In this document: piece after piece, positions 8,304-16,191 of the stretch | How positions within the stretch are numbered: the stretch's first letter is position 1 | Layout of the letters: each line of letters opens with the position of its first letter | From: Paraburkholderia phosphatilytica | GTDB taxonomy: Bacteria > Pseudomonadota > Gammaproteobacteria > Burkholderiales > Burkholderiaceae | DNA: 52,835 nt | Reading direction: 5' to 3' | Assembly (NCBI RefSeq): GCF_003443895.1 | Contig: NZ_QQOA01000048.1 | Coordinates: 1-52,835, forward strand | Translations under genes and position numbers: made by a program | The notes under the pieces: generated by a model | Databases searched by the model: none | Told to the model about the DNA's origin: nothing | What the model saw: the letters and a program-made list of their open reading frames with translations, nothing else

Positions 8304-9032
8304 GTGAGTCTGACTGTGTTCTTCTTCCTTGCCGCGACCGTTGCCATCGCTGCTTTCATCCAGGGCGCGGTCGGTGTCGGCTTCGCGTTGATCTGCGCGC
8401 CGGTGATCGGCCTGATCGAACCTGGGCTGTTGCCGGTATCGCTGTTGATGCTGATGCTGCCGTTGAACGTCTATCTCGCGTGGCGCGAACGGCCCGCGCT
8501 GGATTCCGGCGGCACCGTGTGGATCACCGTCGGCAGAACGGCGGGTGCGGTCGCGGGCGTGTGGATCATCTCGCGCATCTCGGCACACGACCTGAACCTG
8601 TTCATCGGCGCATCGACGATCGCCGCCGCCGTCGCGACGCTGTGCGCGCCGCGCTTCACGCCGAACCGCCATGCGCTGGTGGCGGCCGGCGCCGTGACCG
8701 GCATTACCGAGACCGCGACCGGCATCGGCGGGCCCGCGCTCGCGATGGTGTTCCAGCACTACCGGGCGTCCGCGCTGCGTTCCACCATCGCGCTGTGTTT
8801 CGCGATCGGCGAGGCGCTGTCGCTCGCGATGCTGAGCGTGACCGGCCAGATCACCGGAGCGAAATTCACGTCCGCGCTGCTGCTGGTGCCGCCGGTGATC
8901 GCCGGCGCGTTCATCAGCCAGCACGTGCATCAGCGGCTCAATGCCAAAGTGTTGCGCATCAGCGTGATGGCGTTCGCCATCGTGTCCGGCGCGGCGATCC
9001 TGTATCAAACCCTGTCGTCCGCATCGCATTGA
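8304..9032 (+). CDS. TauE/SafE-family membrane permease
   Basis: Polytopic membrane protein of 242 residues. The two halves show the related glycine motifs of the TauE/SafE family (IQGAVGVGFALICAP near the start, GITETATGIGGPAL in the middle), as in anion or sulfite exporters. Start chosen as GTG at 8304 because GAGTGAG lies 6 nt upstream; a TTG at 8289 overlapping the deaminase stop would add five residues. It is translationally close to the deaminase. A role in export or uptake of an organic anion made by this operon is an inference. Confidence 0.85.
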   Translation: MSLTVFFFLAATVAIAAFIQGAVGVGFALICAPVIGLIEPGLLPVSLLMLMLPLNVYLAWRERPALDSGGTVWITVGRTAGAVAGVWIISRISAHDLNLFIGASTIAAAVATLCAPRFTPNRHALVAAGAVTGITETATGIGGPALAMVFQHYRASALRSTIALCFAIGEALSLAMLSVTGQITGAKFTSALLLVPPVIAGAFISQHVHQRLNAKVLRISVMAFAIVSGAAILYQTLSSASH

Positions 9033-9038
9033 TCTGAC

Positions 9039-9055
9039 GCCGGCGTCGTGCCGGC
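9039..9055 (+). terminator. Intercistronic hairpin before the porin
   Basis: GCCGGC-gtcgt-GCCGGC forms a perfect 6-bp GC stem between the TauE and porin genes. No T-tract follows, so it may mark a processing or partial termination point rather than a full terminator. Confidence 0.3.
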
Positions 9056-9087
9056 CCAATTCCTTTCTGTCGATCGAAGAGGCCCTT

Positions 9088-10176
9088 ATGAACAAGAGTC
9101 GGGTTGCGCTCGCCCTTTGCCTGGCCGCCGGTGCGGCCAACGTCCGCGCGCAGAGCAGCGTCACGCTATACGGCAGCATGGATGCGGGTGTCGGCTATGT
9201 GAGCAATCTGCATGGCGGCCACGCATTCATCGCCGAGCAGGGCACGTTTCAGGCGGACCGCTGGGGCTTGACTGGCGTGGAGGATCTGGGCGGCGGCCTG
9301 AAGACGGTATTCAAGCTCGAATCCGGTTTCTCGACGATCAGCGGCGCGATGTCGAGCGCCGGCACGCTGTTCAACCGGCAGGCGTATGTCGGTATCAGCT
9401 CGGACCGCTTCGGCACGATCACGCTCGGGCGTCAGACCGATTTCCACTTCGAGATGGTCGGACCGTTTTCGAACGCGCAGTCACTTGGCGATTTCTCCGC
9501 GTTTCATCCGGGCAATATCGATGGACTGGGCAACACGGTGCCGGTCGAACTGTCGAACACGGTCAAGTATCGCAGCCCGACGATTGCTGGCCTGAACTTC
9601 GGCGCGATGTATGGCTTCACCAATCAGTCGAGCAGCACCGCGGGGCGCACGATGAGTTTCGGCGGGACCTATGGCTACGGTCCGGTCAAACTCGCGGCCG
9701 CGTATTCCGAATACCACGACCGCACGTTGAATCTGGCGAGCGGCCTCGGCCTGACGAGTTTCGAAGGCGAGAACCTGAGCAGCAACGCGGCGTTCGTCGC
9801 CGATGCGGTGCGTAACGCCGGCATCGGCGGCAGCATGCAGCTGGGCCGCGTGCAGCTGCATGCGGTCTTCACCGACGTGCGCATCGAGACGTCCGGACAC
9901 GCGGAGCACTACCGCGCGATCGACGGCGGCGCGAACGTGCAGATCACGCCCGCGTATATGATCGGCGCGGGTGCATGGACGACGACGCTCGCGGGGCATC
10001 GATGGACCCAGGTGACGCTCGCGAACGTCTATTCGCTGTCGAAGGCGACGCAGCTGTACGCGGACGTGATGGTGGAGCAGGCAGGGTCGGGCGCGGTGGC
10101 GGACACGATCGGCATCGGGCCTGCGTCGACGGGCCGGCAGACGGTGATATTGACGGGCATCCACCACCTGTTCTAA
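9088..10176 (+). CDS. Gram-negative trimeric porin
   Basis: Outer-membrane porin of 362 residues. It has a signal peptide (cleavage after NVRA near residue 21), the porin start QSSVTLYGSMDAGVGY, the GVEDLGGGLKTVFKLESGF motif region and a terminal phenylalanine, the usual barrel-assembly signal. It is of the Burkholderia/Bordetella Porin_4 type. It is the last gene of the NCS2-deaminase operon and probably passes the same small solute across the outer membrane. It is convergent with the molybdenum hydroxylase genes, with a 27-bp gap. Confidence 0.95.
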   Translation: MNKSRVALALCLAAGAANVRAQSSVTLYGSMDAGVGYVSNLHGGHAFIAEQGTFQADRWGLTGVEDLGGGLKTVFKLESGFSTISGAMSSAGTLFNRQAYVGISSDRFGTITLGRQTDFHFEMVGPFSNAQSLGDFSAFHPGNIDGLGNTVPVELSNTVKYRSPTIAGLNFGAMYGFTNQSSSTAGRTMSFGGTYGYGPVKLAAAYSEYHDRTLNLASGLGLTSFEGENLSSNAAFVADAVRNAGIGGSMQLGRVQLHAVFTDVRIETSGHAEHYRAIDGGANVQITPAYMIGAGAWTTTLAGHRWTQVTLANVYSLSKATQLYADVMVEQAGSGAVADTIGIGPASTGRQTVILTGIHHLF

Positions 10177-10203
10177 AAGCCGGCCGGTGATATTACGGCA
10201 TCC

Positions 10204-12456
10204 TTATGTCTTTGCGATCGCGTCGAGCGCGAACGGCGTGGTGCGCAACCGTTTGCCGGTCAACCGGAACACGGCGTTCGCGACAGCGGGTGCGACCGAC
10301 GGGCTTGACAGTTCGCCGACGCCGCCAGGCTTGCCGGGCGCACCCTGCACGATCTGGATATCGACTGACGGCATATCGGCCATTCGCATCACGCGGTACG
10401 TATCGAAGTTGCGTTGCGCGACCTGTCCATGACGCAGCTCGATGTGATCGAACATCGCATGACCCATGCCCCACATGAGGCCGCCGTACAGCTGCTCTTC
10501 GACGCCGGCCGGCGACACGGCCAGGCCGCAGTCGGCAACACACGTCAGGCGTTCCACCACCACGCCGTCGCCGCGTTTCGCGACGCGCGCGATCACCGCG
10601 ATATAGCTGTCGTACGCGCGATTCGTCGAGATGCCGAGCGCGGTGCCCGGCGGCAGCGAGTCATGCCAGCCGGCGCGTGCGGCCGCTTCGCGCAGCACGT
10701 GTGCGTGGCGCGGATCGTCGCGCAGCTGCGCGAGCCGGAACGCGAGCGGATCGCGCTGTGCCGCATGCGCGGCTTCATCGACGAACGACTCGACCGCGAA
10801 CACGTTCGGGATGTAGCTGACCGCGCGATACCAGCCGGTCGGCACACCGGTTTCGTGCCGCACCCAACCGATATCGAGGCGCGGCGCCGTGTACGCGAAT
10901 TCGCGATCGTTGATCGCTTCGGTCGTGCTGTAGTCCATCCGGTCGGGACGATCGAAGTAGCCCGGTTCCCACTGCTCGGGCGAGGCCGGCATCACCGCGC
11001 GCAATTCGAACGATGCAAGCTGGCCTGCGTTATCCAGTGTGCCGCGCACGCGATGATGGCTGGCCGAGTGATAGAACAGCGCGCGCATCTCGTCTTCGCG
11101 GCTGTTCATCAGCTTGACCGGCACGCCGGTCTGCATCGCGAGCCACGTGGCTTCGAACAGCCAGTATTTCGATTCGCGCGAACCGAAGCTGCCGCCCGAC
11201 ACGAGCTCATGAATCGTCACGCGTTCGACCGGGATGCCGGCGATCACGTCGGCGGCTTCCTGCGCGGTGGACGGCACCTGGATGCCGCCCCAGTACGACA
11301 TGCCGCCGTCTTTCGCCCACACGGTCACGTTGATCGGTTCGAGCGCGTTCTGCGCCTTGTACGGCATCGTGTAGGCCGCTTCGATCGCGCGCGTGCCGGA
11401 TGCACCCGACGGGGTTTGCGTTCCAGTGAGGATCGTGTGCACGACCCGCGCGTCCGGCTGGTCGAGCCATGCGGCCTGCGCGGCGGGCAGCGTCGCGCTG
11501 TCGAAGGTTTCCATCGGGCTGTCTTCCCATTCTACCTTCAGCGCCGCCTGCCCCTGATGCGCGGACCAGTAGTCGTCGGCGAGCACCGCGACACCCGCCT
11601 GATTGCCGCCCAGCACATCCGGCCGGCCGGGAATCTGCAGCACTTGGCGCACGCCCGGCACCTTCAGCGCATCGGTCGAATCGACGTGACGCACGCGTGC
11701 ATCGATGACCGGCGCGCGCGTGACGACGGCCACCAGCATGCCCGGCAGCCGTACGTCGACGCTGTACGGAAAGCGGCCCATCGCTTTCTGCCGCGCGTCC
11801 CGCTTCTTCTGCAGCTTGCCGATGTATCGGAACTGCGCGGGATCTTTCAGTACAACGTGTTGCGGTGCCGGAAGCTGCGCGGCGGCCTGCGCGAGCGACC
11901 CGTAGGTGGCGTGCCGCCCGCTGCCGGTATGGAGTACTTCACCGTCGTTCGTCGTGCACGACTCCACGGGCACGTTCCATTGCGCTGCCGCCGCGCTGAC
12001 GAGCATCGCGCGAGCGGTCGCGCCCGCATGCCGCAGCCGGTCGTATTCGAGCGAGACGCTGGTGCTGCCGCCCGTCGAAAATACTTTCCACAGCGGATGA
12101 ATGTAGGCGGGGAAGAATGGATTCTCGGGCGTGATCACGTCGACGCGCAGCGGATCGACATCGAGTTCTTCGCCGACCACCGCGGCGAGCGCGGTGTGCG
12201 TGCCGGTGCCCGAATCGTGCTTGTGCACGACGAGCTTCACGCTGTTGTCCGGCAGCACGCGCACCCATGCATTCGGTTCGAACTCGCCCGGCTGCGGCGC
12301 GGGGTCGCCGCTCGCGGAGGCCAGTGCTTTCGAAGGCTCCGGCAGGCGGCATCCAACCGCGAGCCCCGCTGCGACGAGTGCCGAACCCTGCTTCAAGAAG
12401 CGGCGCCGCGCGTCTTCATGCGGCGTGCGCGCGAGTGGAACGTGAGCGCGCATCAT
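10204..12456 (-). CDS. Molybdenum hydroxylase large subunit, IorB type (xanthine oxidase family)
   Basis: Molybdopterin-binding subunit of 750 residues. The N-terminus carries a twin-arginine signal (RRRFLKQG, residues 17-24) and a hydrophobic stretch ending in AVGC, so the folded complex is probably exported by Tat. The conserved GGSFGSRE and, near the C-terminus, GGVGELSSPS are present; the glutamate of GVGE (about residue 715) is the family's catalytic base. The start ATG overlaps the small-subunit stop as ATGA, with GGAG upstream. The isoquinoline 1-oxidoreductase branch hydroxylates a carbon next to nitrogen in aromatic rings, but some members act on aldehydes. No cytochrome c partner gene follows within this operon. 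Confidence 0.92.
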   Translation of the reverse strand: MMRAHVPLARTPHEDARRRFLKQGSALVAAGLAVGCRLPEPSKALASASGDPAPQPGEFEPNAWVRVLPDNSVKLVVHKHDSGTGTHTALAAVVGEELDVDPLRVDVITPENPFFPAYIHPLWKVFSTGGSTSVSLEYDRLRHAGATARAMLVSAAAAQWNVPVESCTTNDGEVLHTGSGRHATYGSLAQAAAQLPAPQHVVLKDPAQFRYIGKLQKKRDARQKAMGRFPYSVDVRLPGMLVAVVTRAPVIDARVRHVDSTDALKVPGVRQVLQIPGRPDVLGGNQAGVAVLADDYWSAHQGQAALKVEWEDSPMETFDSATLPAAQAAWLDQPDARVVHTILTGTQTPSGASGTRAIEAAYTMPYKAQNALEPINVTVWAKDGGMSYWGGIQVPSTAQEAADVIAGIPVERVTIHELVSGGSFGSRESKYWLFEATWLAMQTGVPVKLMNSREDEMRALFYHSASHHRVRGTLDNAGQLASFELRAVMPASPEQWEPGYFDRPDRMDYSTTEAINDREFAYTAPRLDIGWVRHETGVPTGWYRAVSYIPNVFAVESFVDEAAHAAQRDPLAFRLAQLRDDPRHAHVLREAAARAGWHDSLPPGTALGISTNRAYDSYIAVIARVAKRGDGVVVERLTCVADCGLAVSPAGVEEQLYGGLMWGMGHAMFDHIELRHGQVAQRNFDTYRVMRMADMPSVDIQIVQGAPGKPGGVGELSSPSVAPAVANAVFRLTGKRLRTTPFALDAIAKT

Positions 12457-12929
12457 GCGTCTCCTTCGCGTGCGGGTTCGACGCCGGCCGCGCGTTTGAT
12501 CGCGCGGCGGATGCGGCCGTAGGTGCCGCAGCGGCACAGGTTGCCGGACATCGCGGCGGTGATCGATTCGTCGTTGACCACGGGCTTGCCGTGCAGGAAC
12601 GCCGCCGCCGACATCAGTTGTCCAGACTGACAGTAGCCGCATTGCGGCACGTCCTCGGCGACCCACGCAAGCTGCAGCGGATGCGTGCCGTCGGCGGAGA
12701 GTCCTTCGATCGTCGTGATGTGCCGGCCCGCGACTGCCGCGATCGGCAACTGGCACGCGCGCACGGCCTCGCCTTCCAGATGCACCGTGCAGGCGCCGCA
12801 AAAGCCGCCGCCGCAGCCGAACTTCGTGCCGGTCAGATGCAGCCGGTCGCGCAGCACCCACAAGAGCGGCATGTCTTCGGGTACATTGTCGAGCTGATGC
12901 GGCTGGCCGTTGATCGTGATCTCGATCAT
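12453..12929 (-). CDS. Molybdenum hydroxylase [2Fe-2S] small subunit, IorA type
   Basis: Iron-sulfur subunit of 158 residues. The plant-type ferredoxin cluster ligands are C39, C44, C47 (CGGGFCGAC) and C59. The second cluster ligands are C97, C100 (CGYC) and C132, C134 (CRC). It transfers electrons from the molybdenum site of the downstream large subunit. It has no signal of its own, so it would be exported with the Tat-tagged large subunit. It is the first gene of the two-gene operon and is divergent from a LysR regulator. Confidence 0.95.
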   Translation of the reverse strand: MIEITINGQPHQLDNVPEDMPLLWVLRDRLHLTGTKFGCGGGFCGACTVHLEGEAVRACQLPIAAVAGRHITTIEGLSADGTHPLQLAWVAEDVPQCGYCQSGQLMSAAAFLHGKPVVNDESITAAMSGNLCRCGTYGRIRRAIKRAAGVEPAREGDA

Positions 12930-12957
12930 CGCGGTCTCCTCAACTTCGTGAAGTACG

Positions 12958-12986
12958 TTCGATGTCGGGCGGAGCGCTACATCGAA
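12958..12986. promoter_or_regulatory. Dyad between iorA-like gene and LysR, candidate LysR binding site
   Basis: TTCGATGT (12958-12965) and ACATCGAA (12979-12986) form a perfect 8-bp inverted repeat separated by 13 bp. It contains the T-N11-A spacing class of LysR sites and lies 29 to 57 bp upstream of the small-subunit start, in the 145-bp divergent gap. A smaller palindrome, CTTCGTGAAG, lies next to it at 12944-12953. Confidence 0.6.
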
Positions 12987-13074
12987 GCGGTACGGATGAG
13001 GGCATTATCGAAAACGCGCCGCCGGCAACGCCAGCGACAATTTCTGCGGACGCCGGTCAGTCCGGCTAACAGTC

Positions 13075-13971
13075 ATGCTGAAACGCTATCCGTCGATCCA
13101 GTCGATGCAGGCCTTTCTCGCGGCGGCGCGGGCGCGCAGCTTTTCGGCCGCCGCGCGGCAGCTCGCGTTGACGCATAGCGCGGTGAGCCAGCAGATCCGC
13201 ACGCTCGAAGACTTCGTCGGGCAGCCGCTGTTTCTGCGCGCGGGCGGCCGGGTCGAACTGACCGATGCGGGTGTGCTGTTCGCGAACCAGCTCGCGGACG
13301 GCTTCGAGCGCATCGATCATGCACTGTCGTCGGTGCGCGAGCGCCGCGTGCCGAACCGCCTGATGCTCGACGTCGATCCCGAGCTCGCGCAGAACTGGCT
13401 CGAAGCGCGCCTGCCCGAACTGGTGGCGGCGCTCCCCGATACCACGCTGACCGTGCTGTCCGCACCGCGGCACGAGCGCGGCGTGTTCGAGCGGGTGGAC
13501 CTCGCGCTGCGCTACGGCTATGGCGAGTGGGACGGATTCGAGAACACGCTGATCTGCGGCGATCTGCTGACCGCGGTGGCATCGCCGGCTTTACTGGCCC
13601 GCTACGGGTTAACCGCGCCGCTCGATCCGGACGTGTTGATGCGCCTGCCGCTGCTTGGCTATACGAAGCGTTCGTGGATCCCATGGCTGACCGCCGCGGG
13701 TCTCGATGCGGTCGAACCGCAAGCGGTCGCGGTGTTCGACAATGCGGCCGGATTGATCGCGGCCGCGGCTTCAGGCGTGGGCGTCGGGCTCGCGCGCGGG
13801 CTGCTCGCGGCGGATTTGCGGCGCGCAGGCAAGCTCGTCGCGCTGACCGACGTGTCGATCCCGACGCACTACAACCTGTACGCGGTATGGCCGCGCGACA
13901 AGACCGCGCGTGTCGCGCCGATCGTCGAGCTGGTGACGGCGATGGCGACCCGCGCGCAGAACGGCGGCTGA
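13075..13971 (+). CDS. LysR-family transcriptional regulator (GcvA-like)
   Basis: Regulator of 298 residues. The winged HTH is in residues 8-45 (AFLAAARARSFSAAARQLAL, then HSAVSQQIRTLE), followed by a LysR effector-binding domain in which the family's LPLLGY/W region is readable. The SFSAAARQL and QPLFLR features are typical of the GcvA branch. It is divergent from the molybdenum hydroxylase genes across a gap carrying a strong dyad, so control of those genes is the likely job. The effector is unknown. Confidence 0.92.
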   Translation: MLKRYPSIQSMQAFLAAARARSFSAAARQLALTHSAVSQQIRTLEDFVGQPLFLRAGGRVELTDAGVLFANQLADGFERIDHALSSVRERRVPNRLMLDVDPELAQNWLEARLPELVAALPDTTLTVLSAPRHERGVFERVDLALRYGYGEWDGFENTLICGDLLTAVASPALLARYGLTAPLDPDVLMRLPLLGYTKRSWIPWLTAAGLDAVEPQAVAVFDNAAGLIAAAASGVGVGLARGLLAADLRRAGKLVALTDVSIPTHYNLYAVWPRDKTARVAPIVELVTAMATRAQNGG

Positions 13972-13992
13972 TTTAGCGTAACGGACCGGGCG

Positions 13993-14901
13993 CTACGCGG
14001 CGCCTGAGCCGCTGCCCTGCATCGCAGCGGCGGCTTCGCGTACGGTCGCGAGAAAGAGCGCGAGCACCGGCGACGTATCGTCGGCACGATAGCGCGCATG
14101 CATCGACACATCGGGACACGGCGCCGCGAGCGGCCGGAACGCGACCCCGCCGGTCGCGAGCTGGCGGGCGGAAGCCGGCAGCAGCGCCACCCCCAGACCT
14201 TCGCGCACGAGACACAGCAGCGTGTGCACTTCCACCACTTCCTGTTCGATGTCCGGCGTGAAGCCCGCTTCGACGCAGCAGTCGTGCAGATAGCGCGCGA
14301 GCTGCGACTGCTGGCGTCCGAACGAAATGAAGCGCTCGCCCGCAAGCTCGCAGAGCGCGAGCTGCGGCTGCGCGGCGAGCGGATGCGCGTCGGGCAGCAC
14401 CGCGACCGCGGGTTCACGCATCACGACCTCGCTGCGAATCTCGGGGTCTTCGTGCATCACGCGAAAGAAGCAGATGTCGAGCCGCTTCTCCTTCAACGCC
14501 TGGATCTGCGCGGCGGGTGTCATTTCATGCAGCGTCCAGCGCACCTGCGGGTGACGCGTGTCGAAGTCGCGCAGCGCGCGCGGCAGCGGATCCACCATCG
14601 CCGAGCTGATGATGCCGATCGCGAGGCTGCCCGCTTCGCCGCGGCCCGCGCAGCGCGTGAGGTCGATCGCGCGTTCGAACTGCGCGAAGATCAGCGGCAC
14701 CTGTTCCTTCAGTGTTTTCCCTGCCTCGGTGAGCTCGACGCGATGTTGCGAGCGCACGAACAGCGCGGTGCCCATCTCTTCTTCGAGGATGCGGATCTGC
14801 TGGCTGAGCGGCGGCTGCGAGATATGCAGCCGCGTGGCCGCGCGACCGAAGTGCAGTTCGTCGGCGAGCACGGCGAAGTAACGCAGCAGACGCATGTCCA
14901 T
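13993..14901 (-). CDS. LysR-family transcriptional regulator (CatR/BenM-like)
   Basis: Regulator of 302 residues. The N-terminal HTH (MDMRLLRYFAVLADELHFG, then AATRLHISQPPLSQQI) and the LEEEMGTALFVR segment are characteristic of the CatR/CbnR/BenM branch of aromatic-pathway activators, which often respond to acidic ring-cleavage products. A second ATG two codons in is also possible. It is divergent from the UbiD/amidohydrolase operon with a 333-bp gap and is the obvious candidate activator of that operon. Confidence 0.92.
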   Translation of the reverse strand: MDMRLLRYFAVLADELHFGRAATRLHISQPPLSQQIRILEEEMGTALFVRSQHRVELTEAGKTLKEQVPLIFAQFERAIDLTRCAGRGEAGSLAIGIISSAMVDPLPRALRDFDTRHPQVRWTLHEMTPAAQIQALKEKRLDICFFRVMHEDPEIRSEVVMREPAVAVLPDAHPLAAQPQLALCELAGERFISFGRQQSQLARYLHDCCVEAGFTPDIEQEVVEVHTLLCLVREGLGVALLPASARQLATGGVAFRPLAAPCPDVSMHARYRADDTSPVLALFLATVREAAAAMQGSGSGAA

Positions 14902-15103
14902 ATCGGCAACGTATCAAGAAGGGGTCCAAAAAATATTGTACAGAGCCAATTCGTTTTGTGAGACTGCATCGCAAGCAGCAGTGCACATCAGTGTGACACT
15001 CGATGCCGGCGAGGGGGAAGCGCGACGCTGCGCTTCGTGAAGGGCCGTCATTGACCGCGTGCCGGGTGCGTTCCACGGGTTCTTCCCAGGGTTCGTTCCG
15101 ATG

Positions 15104-15135
15104 CGCGGTCAGGTGGCGCGATGGGCCTGACCGCG
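15104..15135 (+). other. Leader hairpin 1
   Basis: CGCGGTCAGG (15104-15113) and CCTGACCGCG (15126-15135) form a perfect 10-bp stem with a 12-nt loop, about 100 nt before the first start codon of the operon. Confidence 0.55.
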
Positions 15136-15170
15136 ACACGGCACCGGCTTCGCCGGCGCCTCCCCGTGTC
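15135..15170 (+). other. Leader hairpin 2
   Basis: GACACGG (15135-15141) and CCGTGTC (15164-15170) pair over 7 bp and enclose a second stem, CCGG-CTTCG-CCGG. It begins at the base where hairpin 1 ends, so the two would stack or compete. It lies 65 nt before the operon's first ATG. Confidence 0.5.
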
Positions 15171-15234
15171 GGCCAGAGTGAGCCCTCGAATGCTCGCTCC
15201 GGTCCCATGCAACCTCGTTGCTGAGATCGAGCAC

Positions 15235-16191
15235 ATGATCATCGATTTGAGCTGTTATCCGACCAATCTGGTCGACCTCGCGTGGCGCCACGACGGCGCA
15301 CCGTTCTCCGGCGAGCGTCTGATCGAGATGATGGACGGTCCCTACCTCGTCAACGGCAAACCTCGCCGCATCGACAAGGCGTTCATCCAGCCCCCGCAGG
15401 GCAACACCATCTACACGTGGACCGACGGCGAGCTGTCCGGCCGCGAGTCGATCGACGCGTACATGGCGTACACGGTCGAGCTGACGAAAAAGTATCCGGA
15501 CCGTCTGATCGGCTGCTTCGTGTACAACCCGCGCTGCGGCCCCGAGGCGGGCGCCGAGGCGATCGAGTTCTACGCGAAGGAGCACGGGTTCCGGATGGTG
15601 CAGCTGCAGGCCAACATGCACGCGTATCGTCCGGACCGTGCGCTCGACTGGCTGCGTCCGGCGCTGCGCAAGTGCGCGGAGCTGAACCTGCTGGTCAAGC
15701 TGCACACCGGCGATGGCCCGTACAGCATTCCGACCGAGTGGTATCCGCTGATCCGCGAGTTCCCGACGGTCAACTTCATCCTCGCGCACTTCGGTGTGCA
15801 GACGGGCGGCGTGTACTGCTTCGAGCCCTACCAGATGGCGCTCGATGCGCCAAACGTCTACTGCGAATCCGGCTGGTGCCTGCAGTCGCGCATCGTCGAA
15901 TTCGCGAAGGTGCTGCCGAAGCACAAGATCCTGTTCGGCACCGACACGCCGCCGAACGAGCCGGGCATGTGGCTGCGCCTGCTCGAAGTGCTGTGTCACG
16001 AGCCGCCGCAAGGGCTCAATCTCGATGAAGACACGCTCGAGGATTATCTCGGCAACAACGTGGCCAGGATGATCGGCCTCGAACCGACTGCGCCGCCGCG
16101 CAGCGTCGAGGAAGCACGATCCCGTCTGAACCTGTCGTCCGGCGCAGCGGCGAAGCGCGAGGGACTCACCGCCACCGCTGGAGCCCGCTGA
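15235..16191 (+). CDS. ACMSD-type amidohydrolase paralogue A, metal-site degenerate
   Basis: Protein of 318 residues in the amidohydrolase-2 (ACMSD/decarboxylase) fold, clearly paralogous to the next gene along its whole length (shared GERLI-MMDGPY, NGKPRRID, YRPDRALDWLRPA, CAEL, HTGDGPY, NVYCESGWC, NEPGMWLR). Where the paralogue has the beta-1 metal motif THLH (residues 5-8), this protein reads LSCY, so both HxH histidines are missing. A third position, H122 of the paralogue (KLHANMH), is Gln here (QLQANMH). H157, H185 and D237 are kept. It may be a regulatory or structural partner of the intact paralogue, or use a different metal arrangement. Start chosen at the ATG matching the paralogue; its stop overlaps the next start. 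Confidence 0.85.
   Translation: MIIDLSCYPTNLVDLAWRHDGAPFSGERLIEMMDGPYLVNGKPRRIDKAFIQPPQGNTIYTWTDGELSGRESIDAYMAYTVELTKKYPDRLIGCFVYNPRCGPEAGAEAIEFYAKEHGFRMVQLQANMHAYRPDRALDWLRPALRKCAELNLLVKLHTGDGPYSIPTEWYPLIREFPTVNFILAHFGVQTGGVYCFEPYQMALDAPNVYCESGWCLQSRIVEFAKVLPKHKILFGTDTPPNEPGMWLRLLEVLCHEPPQGLNLDEDTLEDYLGNNVARMIGLEPTAPPRSVEEARSRLNLSSGAAAKREGLTATAGAR

Larger units (their letters stand above)
14902..15234. promoter_or_regulatory. Divergent control region and long leader of the UbiD operon
   Basis: An AT-rich stretch at about 14928-14960 (AAAAAATATTGTAC region) lies next to the LysR start and probably contains the promoters and activator site. The rest, about 230 bp, is GC-rich and rich in inverted repeats: GAAGCGC/GCGCTTC at 15017-15036, then the two larger stems at 15104-15135 and 15135-15170. 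I see no credible ORF in it. Confidence 0.5.

Noticed and set aside
10414..12522. 702-codon plus-strand open frame opposite the molybdenum hydroxylase large subunit
   Set aside because: Antisense shadow; the minus frame has all molybdenum hydroxylase motifs.
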